Shown in pieces: positions 29,077-39,700 of a DNA stretch of 58,837 bases. The notes under the pieces are model-generated. The model saw only the letters and a program-made list of their open reading frames with translations. It ran no database searches and was not told where the DNA came from. Numbering within the stretch: the first letter of the stretch is position 1; each line of letters begins with the position of its first letter. Made by a program: the position numbers and the translations under genes. The stretch lies in assembly GCA_025358485.1 (NCBI GenBank), contig JANYJJ010000185.1, forward strand, positions 1 through 58,837, read 5' to 3'. Source of the stretch: Burkholderiales bacterium (GTDB taxonomy: Bacteria; Pseudomonadota; Gammaproteobacteria; Burkholderiales; Burkholderiaceae_C).

Positions 29077-31011
29077 TTACTTCGCCATCAACTCCGCCGG
29101 CACCGTGTGCTCGGGGTTCAGGCACAGCTCGAAGCTTTTGGCCAGCGCTTCAAACTGATCGGGTGGCAGCGGTTTGCCGAGCAAGTAGCCTTGGAACTGG
29201 TCTATGCCCAAAGCTTTCACCGCCTCCAATTGCGCTGAAGTTTCTATGCCTTCTGCGACCACGCGCATGCCCAGGCTGTGGCCCAGCACGGTGATGGCGT
29301 GGACGATGGCCAGGTCGGCTTTGTCGTCTGGCAGACCTTGCACAAAAGAGCGGTCTATCTTCAATTCGTCGAGCGGGAAGTGTTTGACGTAGGTCATGGA
29401 CGAATAGCCGGTGCCGAAGTCGTCGATGGAGATTTCCACGCCCAGTTCGCGCAGTTGCTTGAGCTGCAAACTGGCCGGTCCGATGCGGTCGATCAGCGTG
29501 CCTTCGGTCAGTTCCAACACCAATTGGCCGCGCTCGATGTCGTGACGCTTCATGACGCTTCGGATGTCGCGCACCAAGTGTTCGCTGACGAGTTCTTGCC
29601 GCGACAAATTCACCGCCACTTTCACGTGGCCCAAACCGCAGGTGCGCCAAATTGCCAGCTGGGCACAGGCTTGATCGACGACGAAAGCGCCGATGTCACA
29701 GATCAATCCTGTTTCTTCGGCGATGGGGATGAAACGGTCGGGCGCGATGTTGCCCAGCTCGGCGTGTTTCCAGCGCAGCAGTGCCTCGGCCGCCACGATC
29801 AGGCCGCTGTAGCGATCCACCTTCGGCTGATACACCACGCTGAGTTCTTTGCGCTCAATGGCGCGGCGCAGTTGGGCTTCGAGCTTGATGCGCTCGATCG
29901 AGATTTGATTGAACTCTTTTGAGTAAAAGCGCCAGGTGTTGCGACCGGCTGACTGCGCGTGCTCGGCGGCCGATGCGGCGTAGCCCATCAAGTCGTCGGC
30001 ATTCGCGCCGTCGTCGGGGAACATGGAAATGCCGATGCTGGGGTTGTTCAGCACGTCGTCATCGCACAACCCGTCACCGCCCAAACCGGTATTGCCCAAA
30101 CCGTTATTACCCAAACGAAATGGCCGCGCCATCGCGTCCAACACGCGACGCGCCACGAGCTCGGCCACGTCGGGCGAGTCGATGTGGGGCAACAAAATGA
30201 CAAAGGCTTCGCTGTCCAGGCGGCTGACCATCACGGTTTCCAGGCGGTTTTCGCGCAGGTCGTCGAGGTCGCGGCGCACACAGCCCACCAAACGGCGCGC
30301 CACGCGGCTGAGCATCTGCTCGCTGGCCGCAGGGCCCAGCAAAGCGCTGACTTGATGGAAGCGGTCGAGCTTGACATGCAGCAAGCTCAGCCGCGATCCC
30401 GCGCCTTTGCCCAGCGAGCGTGCATGCTCAATGCTGGCATTGGTGCGGTCTACGAACGCGCGCCGATTCGGCAGCCCGGTGAGCGGGTCGCTGTTGGCCA
30501 ATCGGTCTTGATACACCTTCAGCGCCAAGCTGTTGCGCACCCGCAAAACCAGCTCGCTGGCGTCCACCGGTTTGGCCAAAAATTCGGTGGCACCCAGGTC
30601 GAGCGCCCGCAGTTTGGTGGCCGGGTCGCTGGCGGCCGTGAGCACGATCACGGGCACGTAGCGCAGCGCTTCGTCGGCGCGCATCTGCGCCAGGATCTCG
30701 AAGCCCGACACCTTGGGCATCATCAGGTCCAACAGCACCAATGACGGCTTGCAAGAGCGCGCGGTTTCCAGGGCCAAGGTCGGGTCGTTGATGGCCACCA
30801 AGTGGGTGTAGCCGGCGTCTTCCAGATACGCCTGAATCACGTCGGTGAGCATGGGTTCGTCGTCGATCATCAGCACCGTGAGCTGATTGATGACGGGCGG
30901 CGCGTCGCTTTGCTCCGAATGGCTGCCGTCCAGGGGCGCGAATTCACTGACTTGACTCAAGGCGTCAAACGTCAAGTTGAATGCCGAAATTTCTTTGTTG
31001 GAGTAATTCAT
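29077..31011 (-). CDS. Response regulator with REC, degenerate GGDEF and EAL domains (c-di-GMP phosphodiesterase)
   Basis: 644 residues. The receiver (LTVLMIDDEPMLTD; phosphoacceptor D in LLDLMMP near residue 94; Lys in LAKPVD) is followed by a GGDEF domain whose active site reads RLDSEAF instead of GGDEF, so it should not make c-di-GMP. A short Gly/Asn/Leu repeat (GNNGLGNTGLGGDGL) is inserted in it. The EAL domain is intact (AEALLRW, NLSRQEL, DDFGTGYSS, VVAEGIET, QGYLLGKPLP), indicating c-di-GMP hydrolysis. Its ATG overlaps the stop of the hybrid kinase gene (31008-31011), so it is likely that kinase's target. It is the last gene of the giant-protein operon. Confidence 0.93.
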   Translation of the reverse strand: MNYSNKEISAFNLTFDALSQVSEFAPLDGSHSEQSDAPPVINQLTVLMIDDEPMLTDVIQAYLEDAGYTHLVAINDPTLALETARSCKPSLVLLDLMMPKVSGFEILAQMRADEALRYVPVIVLTAASDPATKLRALDLGATEFLAKPVDASELVLRVRNSLALKVYQDRLANSDPLTGLPNRRAFVDRTNASIEHARSLGKGAGSRLSLLHVKLDRFHQVSALLGPAASEQMLSRVARRLVGCVRRDLDDLRENRLETVMVSRLDSEAFVILLPHIDSPDVAELVARRVLDAMARPFRLGNNGLGNTGLGGDGLCDDDVLNNPSIGISMFPDDGANADDLMGYAASAAEHAQSAGRNTWRFYSKEFNQISIERIKLEAQLRRAIERKELSVVYQPKVDRYSGLIVAAEALLRWKHAELGNIAPDRFIPIAEETGLICDIGAFVVDQACAQLAIWRTCGLGHVKVAVNLSRQELVSEHLVRDIRSVMKRHDIERGQLVLELTEGTLIDRIGPASLQLKQLRELGVEISIDDFGTGYSSMTYVKHFPLDELKIDRSFVQGLPDDKADLAIVHAITVLGHSLGMRVVAEGIETSAQLEAVKALGIDQFQGYLLGKPLPPDQFEALAKSFELCLNPEHTVPAELMAK

Positions 31012-33731
31012 GCTGTGGCCACCTCTTCAACGGCCGAGTTCGCGCCGCTTCGCGACGGCGTTGCTGTCGATGTTGCTGTTGCTGTTGCTGTTGCCGTTGC
31101 CATAGACGACAACTCTGGTGGTGGCACCACGCGAAGCGCCAGTTGGTTCAGCTTCTCCATTTCAACGCGCGCGGCGACAGCGTCGGCGACCACAGCGGCG
31201 TGTTCCAAATCTCGCGCGGGCTCGAAGAAGGCGTCGTAACCCACGGTGCCGCCTGCGCCTTTCAGCCAGTGCGCCAAGGCGCTCAGGGCTGGGAAATCGC
31301 CCGCACTCAAGACACGCTGCATTTCGTCCAACTTGTTGGGCAACTGTTCGCAGAAGGTGCGCGCCACACGGGCCAAGCGCGGGTGCGTGGCCAGGCGTGA
31401 GGTGATGGGCGCGCCTCGCGGCTTGAAGTTTGCAGTGCTTCCGGCCGTCCCGCCTGACGGCGTGGCCGCAGCCGACACGGTCAAGGTGGGAAGCAGCACA
31501 GGTGCTTGCTCGTTGACCGTTTGCTCTGATCGCTCACCGCCCAAATAGACGGCCAAGGTGGCCAGCATGTGGTCGATGTCTATGGGCTTGGTCAGGTGGC
31601 CGGTGAAGCCGCCCGATTCGATCTCGCGCTCGAAACCTTTCATGGCATTGGCGGTAAGTGCCAGCACCGGCAAGGTGAGGCCTCGTTTGCGCAATTCTTG
31701 CGTGGCGGTGTGGCCGTCCATCACTGGCATTTGTATGTCCATCAACACCAAGTCGGGGCTGTGGGCGGCCACTTGTTCCAGCGCGATGGCGCCGTTCTCG
31801 GCCTCGATCACGTCTATGCCCGCATCGATCAGCACCAAGCGCACCAGCTCTCGGTTCTCGGTGCCGTCGTCCACCACCAGAACTTTGGGTTTTGGGGAAT
31901 TGGGAAAGCGCCACATCACTTGCAGGCTGCTGGCTTGCAGGTCGCGCATTTGCAGCGATGCCAGTGCTTCAGGCGGCAGCCAGTGCACGCCGCTCAGGTC
32001 GCCCGTGGCAATGCTCACGTGGAACACGCTGCCCACACCCGGTTCGCTGGTGGCCACCACATCGCCACCCAAAGCGCGGGCAAAACGGCGGCTGATGGTC
32101 AGGCCTAAACCGGTGCCGCCGAATTGGCGGGTGGTAGACGCTTCAGCTTGCACGAAGGGCTCAAAAATAGATTCCAGGCGGTTATTGGGAATGCCAATGC
32201 CGCTGTCGGCAATGTCAATTTGCATCAGGCTCTGGTGGCCAGTGGGCGTTTGGCTTTCCAACATGCGAACGCTGATGCGCACTTCGCCGGTGGCGGTGAA
32301 CTTAATGGCGTTGCCCACTAAATTGGTGAACACCTGACGCAGACGCGACGGGTCGCTGTGGATGTGTGCGGGCAAGGCCGAGTCAAACACCACGCGCAGC
32401 GCGATGCCCTTTTCGTCGGCCTTCACGTTCATGATTCGCGCCACGTCGAGCACCACTTGGTGCACTTCGCATTTCACGCTTTCAACTTCCAAATGACCGG
32501 CCTCGACTTTGCTCAAATCCAAAATGTCGTTGATCAGTTCCAACAAATGCTTGCCGCTGCCGTGAATGATGTTGAGGTACTTTTGTCGATTCTGCGAGCC
32601 GTTCTTTTCGCCTGAACTCACGCCTCTGCGCAGCAACTCGGTGAAGCCCAAAATCGCATTCATGGGCGTGCGAATTTCGTGGCTCATGTTGGCCAAGAAG
32701 TCGCTCTTGGCGCGGTTCGCCGCTTGCGCTGAATCGCGCGCCAAACGCAGTTCAAGTTCTTTGTGCTCTAGCTCAGTCACGTCGTCCAAGCTCACCAGCA
32801 CACCGGCCGGTTTGTCGCCCGCGCCAGGAATGGGTGAGCTGTTGATCATGAAGGTGCGGCGCTCGCCGCTGCCGTCCAGCAGCATCAACACATCGCCCAA
32901 ACGCAGTTGACCGTCACCCAGTGCGGCCACCCAGGGCAGGCCGATGCCGGTGGCTGCAACTTCAGAGCGCTGCGTCCACGGCAAGGCTGCTGCGCTGCTG
33001 CCTATGAGGCCGTCGGCATCTTGGCCGACCATGCGCGCGAAGGCCTTGTTGGCCAGCACGATGTCGCCTTGCGGGTCGAGCACCAACACGCCTTCGGCCA
33101 AGGTGTCGAAGGCTGTGCGCACACGCGCCGGAATGGCGTTGCTGGGGTCGAGGTGGCGCAGCATGCGGCGCAAGTACAAATAGAAAACGCCTGTGCAAAA
33201 CAGCGCCAGGAAAATTGTCATAGGTGCCACGGCGGGCAGCCACGGTGCCCATTCCGCCAGCTTGGACAGCGGCACAAAGCGCAGCTCGGCTGCGCCCCAG
33301 ACGCCGTCGGCTCCGCTGACGGGAATGACGAAGCGCGTGTCGGTTGATGCGGTCGACAAGCTGGCTGCACCGTCTGCATCGCCTGCATCGGCCTTCCCGG
33401 CCTGCACTGAAAAGCTGCCGTCGATGCTGCGCACGCGCACAGCGGTGATTTGTGGATTGCGTGAGGCCACATTGCTCAGGTAGCGCGCCAGGCCTTCGCT
33501 GTCGCCGCGCGCGGTGAGCAAGGCCGATGTCAAGCCAACAGATTCGGCCAAGGCAATGCGGCCTTCGCGCTGCGCTTGAACGCGGTCAGGCACCAGGCCA
33601 GCCATGTCGGCCAACAGCAACGCGCAGATCACGATCGAGCTCAAGCCGGTGGCCAGCAAGAATCGTGATGAAAGTTGAGCGCGCCAGCGCCGGTAAGCAG
33701 ACGCCACGACCGTCCAAGGCATGCGTTTCAT
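31008..33731 (-). CDS. Hybrid sensor histidine kinase with REC and HPt domains
   Basis: 907 residues. Two membrane helices (SSIVICALLLADMAGL; APMTIFLALFCTGVFYLYL) bracket a periplasmic sensor of about 130 residues. Then PAS (VLVLDPQGDIVLANKAFARM), HisKA (NMSHEIRTPMNAILGF, near residue 350), HATPase (NLVGNAIKF; GGTGLGLTISRRFA), receiver (D in LMDIQMPVMD near 663) and HPt (AHWLKGAGGTVGYDAF near 821). The C-terminus has an Ala/Thr run encoded by a GTTGCT hexamer repeat. ATGA overlaps link it to the giant protein gene before it and the EAL gene after it, indicating one functional unit. Confidence 0.93.
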   Translation of the reverse strand: MKRMPWTVVASAYRRWRAQLSSRFLLATGLSSIVICALLLADMAGLVPDRVQAQREGRIALAESVGLTSALLTARGDSEGLARYLSNVASRNPQITAVRVRSIDGSFSVQAGKADAGDADGAASLSTASTDTRFVIPVSGADGVWGAAELRFVPLSKLAEWAPWLPAVAPMTIFLALFCTGVFYLYLRRMLRHLDPSNAIPARVRTAFDTLAEGVLVLDPQGDIVLANKAFARMVGQDADGLIGSSAAALPWTQRSEVAATGIGLPWVAALGDGQLRLGDVLMLLDGSGERRTFMINSSPIPGAGDKPAGVLVSLDDVTELEHKELELRLARDSAQAANRAKSDFLANMSHEIRTPMNAILGFTELLRRGVSSGEKNGSQNRQKYLNIIHGSGKHLLELINDILDLSKVEAGHLEVESVKCEVHQVVLDVARIMNVKADEKGIALRVVFDSALPAHIHSDPSRLRQVFTNLVGNAIKFTATGEVRISVRMLESQTPTGHQSLMQIDIADSGIGIPNNRLESIFEPFVQAEASTTRQFGGTGLGLTISRRFARALGGDVVATSEPGVGSVFHVSIATGDLSGVHWLPPEALASLQMRDLQASSLQVMWRFPNSPKPKVLVVDDGTENRELVRLVLIDAGIDVIEAENGAIALEQVAAHSPDLVLMDIQMPVMDGHTATQELRKRGLTLPVLALTANAMKGFEREIESGGFTGHLTKPIDIDHMLATLAVYLGGERSEQTVNEQAPVLLPTLTVSAAATPSGGTAGSTANFKPRGAPITSRLATHPRLARVARTFCEQLPNKLDEMQRVLSAGDFPALSALAHWLKGAGGTVGYDAFFEPARDLEHAAVVADAVAARVEMEKLNQLALRVVPPPELSSMATATATATATSTATPSRSGANSAVEEVATA

Positions 33732-36700
33732 GGTGTGACTCCTGATGCTTGGCTGGATGCTTGGCTGGCCGCTTGGTTGGCCGCTTGGTTGGCATGAGCT
33801 ACGGTGTGGACGGGTGTTGCGGCGATTGGTGTGGGCACCGCGTTTGCGGGTGCGGGTGCGGTTGCGTTGTCACTGCCCGCAAAAACTTTTTTTGCTTTGC
33901 TGAACAAACGTTCCAGCGCATCGGCTTTTTCTGCGTTCGGTTCACCGTTGGCTCCACCCAAGCCGTCGTCATCATTGGCTTGGCGCGCTTTGAACCGCGA
34001 CAACACCGGCAGCGGATCCACCGTGGCCCACGCCGGAATGCTCGACGCCATGCTGGCCAGCAACACGCCGCCGCGCGCCAGCCACAGCACGTAGCCGACC
34101 GAGAAGCTGGTGGACAACACCAAGCTGCCGGCCACGGCTTGGCCGTCGGCCTGTGTGCCTTGGTCTAACTCTTCGCGGATGCGCTCAAAGGCTTTGTCCA
34201 GCGCGGTGTTGCGCACCGCGCTGTCGCTGGAGCCCAGCACCGCGTCGAGCAGTTTGCGGTCTTGCAAGCTGCTGCTCGAACTGCTCCAGTCAAGTGAGTT
34301 GGCGTCGCCGCCGAGCAGCAAAGTTTGCACATTGACGCTGCCAGCGGCAACGGTGGCCGTGGCCCAACGTGCGTCCGCTTCCGACCCAGGGCCTGCGTAG
34401 TTTGTGCTTGCCGAAGCGGTGCCGCGAAGCCCGCCGTCGCGTGCGTCATTTGCGCTGTTGTTCGATGCCGCCGTGGTTTGTGCGGTTGTTCGTGCGCTCG
34501 TCAGTCCTTGTGCTTGTGCTTGTGCTTGCGCTTCTGTCGCAGCGACTTCGGCTGCGACCTTCCCTGCGGCCAGCTCTGCAGCGGCGGCGCGGCTCGCCAG
34601 CACGTCAGCGGCTGATGCACTGGTGGGCTTGGCTGTGTTCGTGGTCGATGTGGTGCTGCTGTTCGTGGCGGTGGGGGTGCTGCTGTTGGTGGATGTGTTG
34701 GGGGTGCCCGCGTTCGTCGTGCTCACCACCGCGGCCGGCAGAGGGAGTGGCAGGCGTGTGAAGCTCACAGACGCGACGCTATTGAGCACGGTGTCGCCGT
34801 CACTCAAGGCCAAGCTGTAGCTTGGCGCGTTGAATGAACCGTCGTGCACAAAGCGAATTGCGTTGGCGTCGAGTTGTGCTTGCGTGAAAGTCAAGATGCG
34901 CACGCCAGGCGCGCTCGCCAACTCAAAGTACCCGCTGCTCACCGCCGAGACCGTGAACTTCAGTTGGGCGGCAGCCGTGTCCACATCTGTGGTCTTGATG
35001 TTGGGCACCGCTGCACCGGCTTCGGTGATGCGCAGTTGGTTGCTCAAAATCACCGGGGCGTCATTGACTTGCGTGTATCTGAGATCAAGCCCGGCCGAGG
35101 TCGCCTGTGCGCCCTCCACATCGCTCACGCTCAAGGCGTAGCCTGGCCGGGTGTCAGACCCGTCGTGAACAAAGCGCACGGTGCCTGCATTGAGTTCCGC
35201 CTGGGTGAATCGGGTGATGGCCACACCCGGGGCACTTGTCGATTCAAAGCGGCCGCCCACCACGGCTCTCGCGCTGATGCGCAGTTCGGCGGGGCTGTTG
35301 TCTTCGTCGGTGACTTGGACGGCGGGTATCGCAACACCACCCTCAGTCACGGTGAGTTCGTTCAGCGCAAACACGGGTTTGTCGTTGACAGCGGTGAAGT
35401 TGACTTCTCTCAGAGTCGAGCTGCTCTGCGCGCCGTCGCTGTCGGTGGCGGTCAGCGTGTAGCCGGGCCGCGTCTCAGACCCGTCGTGAACAAAGCGCAC
35501 GGTGCCGGCATTGAGTTCTGCCTGGGTGAACTGGGTGATGGCCACACCCGGTGCGCTTGTCAATTCAAAGCGACCGCCCACCACGGCGCTCGCGCTGATG
35601 CGCAGTTCGGCGGGGCTGTTGTCTTCGTCGCTGACTTGGACGGCGGGTATCGCAACACCGCCCTCAGTCACGGTGAGTTCGTTCAGCGTAAACACGGGTT
35701 TGTCGTTGACAGCGGTGAAGTTGACTTCTCTCAGAGTCGAGCTGCTCTGCGCGCCGTCGCTGTCGGTGGCAGTCAGCGTGTAGCCGGGTGCTGCGCCTGA
35801 ACCGTCGTGCACAAAGCGCACGCTGCTGGCGTTGAGGTCGGCTTGCGTGAACGACGTGATGACCACACCGGCCGCGCTGGTGGATTCAAAACGCCCGCCG
35901 CGCAGGTTTGAAACCGTGATTGTGATTTGCGCTGCACTGTTGTCTTCATCGGTCACGCTGATCAACGGCGTGGCCACGCCACCTTCGGTGACCGTAAGGC
36001 TGTTGGAAGTGAACACAGGGGCGTCGTTCACGGCTGTGAAAAAGACCTTGCCTTCGGAGGCCGGCAGGTTCTCGTCGTTGCTGGACTGGCGCAATGCTGG
36101 GTCGGTTGCGGCCAAGATGTAGGTGGGTTTTGTGCCCTGCCCACTGTCAACAAACTGCACCTGACGGTTGTCGATTTGCGATTGCGTGAAGCTGGTGATG
36201 GCTTGCCCGGCGTTGCTGGTCAGCTCGAAGCGTCCGCCGCTGACCGAGTTGACGTAGATGCTGATTTCTGTGGGCGCGTTGTCTGCGTCGATGACCTTGA
36301 TGTTGGGTACCGCCACGCCGCCTTCGCTGATTTCGAGCGTGTTGGTCTCGAACAAGGGCAGGTCGTTGACCGGCGTGAAGACCACATTGCTGAGCACCGA
36401 GGTGTCAGACGCGCCGTCGCTGTCTGTCACCGTCAATGTGTATGCGGGCGCTTGTTCGGAGCCGTCGTGCACAAAGCGAATCAGGTCTGCGTTCAAGTCT
36501 GCAAGGGTGAAGCTATTGACGCCTTCTTCGACGCTGAAGCCAATTCCGCCTGGGGTCACCGGGCCGATCACAGGCCCCATGCGTTCGAATCGACCGCCGC
36601 TGAGCCCCGTCACCGTGATGAGCAACTCGGAAGGTATGTTGTTTGCGTCAGAGATTGCAATGCCCGGTGTCGCGCTGCCGCCTTCGCTGACCGTCAAACT

Positions 36701-39700
36701 GTTCTGCGTGAACACGGGTGGTGCGACGAATTTCAAGATGTTCACGTTGCTGGGCTGGCTGCTGAGCGCGCCGTCCGACACTGTCAGTGTGTAGGCCGGT
36801 GGCGTGCCGCTGCCCGCGTCCACAAAACGCACCTCGTTGGCGTCGATCTGTGCTTGTGTGAATGCCGTGATGGCCTGACCTGCGTCGGCGATGAGCTCGA
36901 ACCGACCGCCGCTCAAGTTGCTGACGGTGAACGTCAACTGCGCGGGCGTGCTGTCTTCGTCGCTCGCGTCAATGTTCGGTATCGCGTTGCCGCCTTGGGT
37001 GATGCTGAGCGTGTTGAGGTTTAAAACCGGCGCATCGTTGATTGCAGTGAAAGTCACTGCGGCCACCGAGGTGGCTTGTAAGCCGCCTGGGTCGGACACC
37101 GTCAGGGTGTAGCTGGGCGCGTTGTTTGACCCGTCGTGCACAAAACGCACTTGGCTGTTGTCGATGTCGACTTGTTTGAAATTAGATATTGGTGCCGTGG
37201 GCGCGGCAATGAAGGCAAAAAACCCGCCGTTCAAATCGCTGACCGAGATCGTCAGTCGGCTGTTGTTGTCGTCTGCATCGGTGGTTTTGATTTGGCTGTT
37301 GGTGACGATGACGCTTTGATCCTCGCTGAGCGCCAGGGTGTTGATCAAAAATCTGGGTGCTCGGTTGGTGTCGTCGAAGACGACCACCACGTCTTTGAAG
37401 GCCGACGCGTTTTGAGGGTCGGTGACGGTCAGGCGGTAGCTCGGTTGCACGAAAGCGCCGTCATGGATGAACAGAACCGACCCAGCATTGACCTGCGCCT
37501 GCGTGAACACTGTGATGGCCGTGCCCGGTGCGCTGTTCAATTCGAAATGCCCGCCCGACAGGGCAGACACACTCAAAGTCAGCTGAGCGGCTGTGCTTTC
37601 CTCGTCGGTGACGACGATGCTGGGCGTTGCCGTGCCACCGTTTGAAATGTTCAGTGTGTTGGTCACGAACACCGGCACATCGTTGAGCGGTGTGAAGCTG
37701 ATCTGTGCTGTGCTCAAGGCAGAGGACAGCAAGCCGTCCGACACCCTCAATTTGTACGACGGTGCGCTGTTGCTGCCGTCGTGCACGAAGCGCACCACAC
37801 CGTCGTTGATCTGCTGTTGAGTGAATTGGGTGACGACGACAGCGGGTGCGCTGGTCAAACGGAAGCTGCCGTGGGTGATGTTGGTCGCCGTGAATGTCAG
37901 CGTGCTGGCAGACGGGTTGTCGACGTCGTTGGCCAGGATTTGCGGCACCACCGTGCCACTTTCGCTGAGGGTCAGTGTGTTGGTGACCAGCGTGGGCGCA
38001 TCGTTGACAGGCGTCACCGCCAAAGTGGCGCTGCGGGTGACCAAGCCGCCCCGGCCGTCGCTCATCTCAAATGCAAAATTCACCGGCCCGTTGTAATTGG
38101 CCGCAGGCTTGTATGTCCACTTCGTCAAGTCGGAGGGCGCAGGCGGTGCAAGGTCGAACAGCCGTGCCGCAGGAATGGCGCTGTAGGTGCTGCTGCCGGG
38201 TGTTTGCCACTGCAAGCGCGCCGTCGAGACGTTCGTCTTCTCGTAGTACTCAACTTTGACAGCGTAGGCCGTGCCTGCGGTCAAGTTGATCGGGTTCGAC
38301 ACGTCGGCCTGCACGGAATGATCAGTCCATAGGTCGATGATGAGGTTGCCGTTGACCCAAACCTTGATGCTGTCGTCTGATTCGGTTCGAAACGTGAACG
38401 CACCACTGCTGGTCGGCACCACGAAGCCTGTCCAGCGGACTGAGAAATTGTCGGCTGGCAATGCGGGGTCTGGCGCATCGTTGCCCCAGTTGAAGTCGAT
38501 GGCCTCCAGGCGGGTGAGCGCGACCGGGCCGGTCAGGCCGATGTTGTTGAAATACTCTGCCTTCAGCCCGCCGCCAAGGCCTGCCGCCGCATTGGTGTTG
38601 GCTCCCACTGTGGTCAAAGTACCGCTGGATGAGCTGGCGGTGCTCAGCCGCAAATTCAGCGCGCCCAATGGGTCGCCGTCGGCGTCAGTGGCACCCGCCA
38701 GCAACTGCGCCTGTGTGATGGTCAAAGGCGCGGCCGCATCTTCCAGCATCGAGCCGAAAGACAGCGACGACCCGCTCTGTACCGGCGCGCGGTTGGCAGG
38801 GGTGAAGAACACCGTGCCTGTTACAGCGGTTCCTGCATGCAAAGCGTCACCAGCGCGCAGGCTGAATGTGGGTGCAACGCTGCCGGTGTGCACGAATCGA
38901 ATGAGACCGGCCTGCGGGTCTGATCCGGCAAAGCTGGTGATGGCGACACCCAGGTTGCTGCTTCGCGCAAAGTAGCCTCCGGTCACCGACACGACGCGTA
39001 CCGTGATGTTGTCGTTTTCGGCGTCGTTTGCATCCATGATGGGTGCGGCCACACCACCTCCGGCCAGCGTCAAGCTGACGTTGGTCAAGGTGGGTGCGGC
39101 GTTGAGGTACTCGAACGCGCCGATGTCGGCTGTGCCTTGGCGGGCCATGCCGCGCTGGTCGGCGTTGGGTGCCAGCGCCGAATTCGCGGCGTTGATGGCC
39201 GGGCTGCTTGCCAGCAGCGCGTGAGTGCGGCCCACGCCGCCGTTGTTGGCCAATGCGCCCAGCTGGATGTCGCTCACGTTGCGGTCGCTGCTGGCGGTCA
39301 GCACACCGCCCTGGTCAGAGATCAGGTTGTTGCCGCCTGAGACCAACTGGCGGTTGCTGTGGGCGGGGTTGTTGACGGCGTCAACGTTGCCTGAGAACAA
39401 GCTGTTGATGACGCCGACGAAATACGAGTTGCTACTCACATGAACACCGCCGCCGCTTTCGCCCGCCGCGTTGTTCACCACGCTGACGTTTTGCAGCGTG
39501 GTGGCAGCGTCGGCGTAGAGGCCGCCGCCCTTTTCCAGGGCGCGGTTGCCGCTCAAGGTCAGGTTGACCAGGCTCATCAAATTGCTGCCCGTTTGATAAA
39601 TGCCGCCGCCGTTTTTGGTGGCCGTGTTGTTTGCGATGGTGACGCGACTGAGGCTGGTCGAGCCCGCGTTGTAAAGCGAGCCGCCGTCGTTGCGAGCCGC

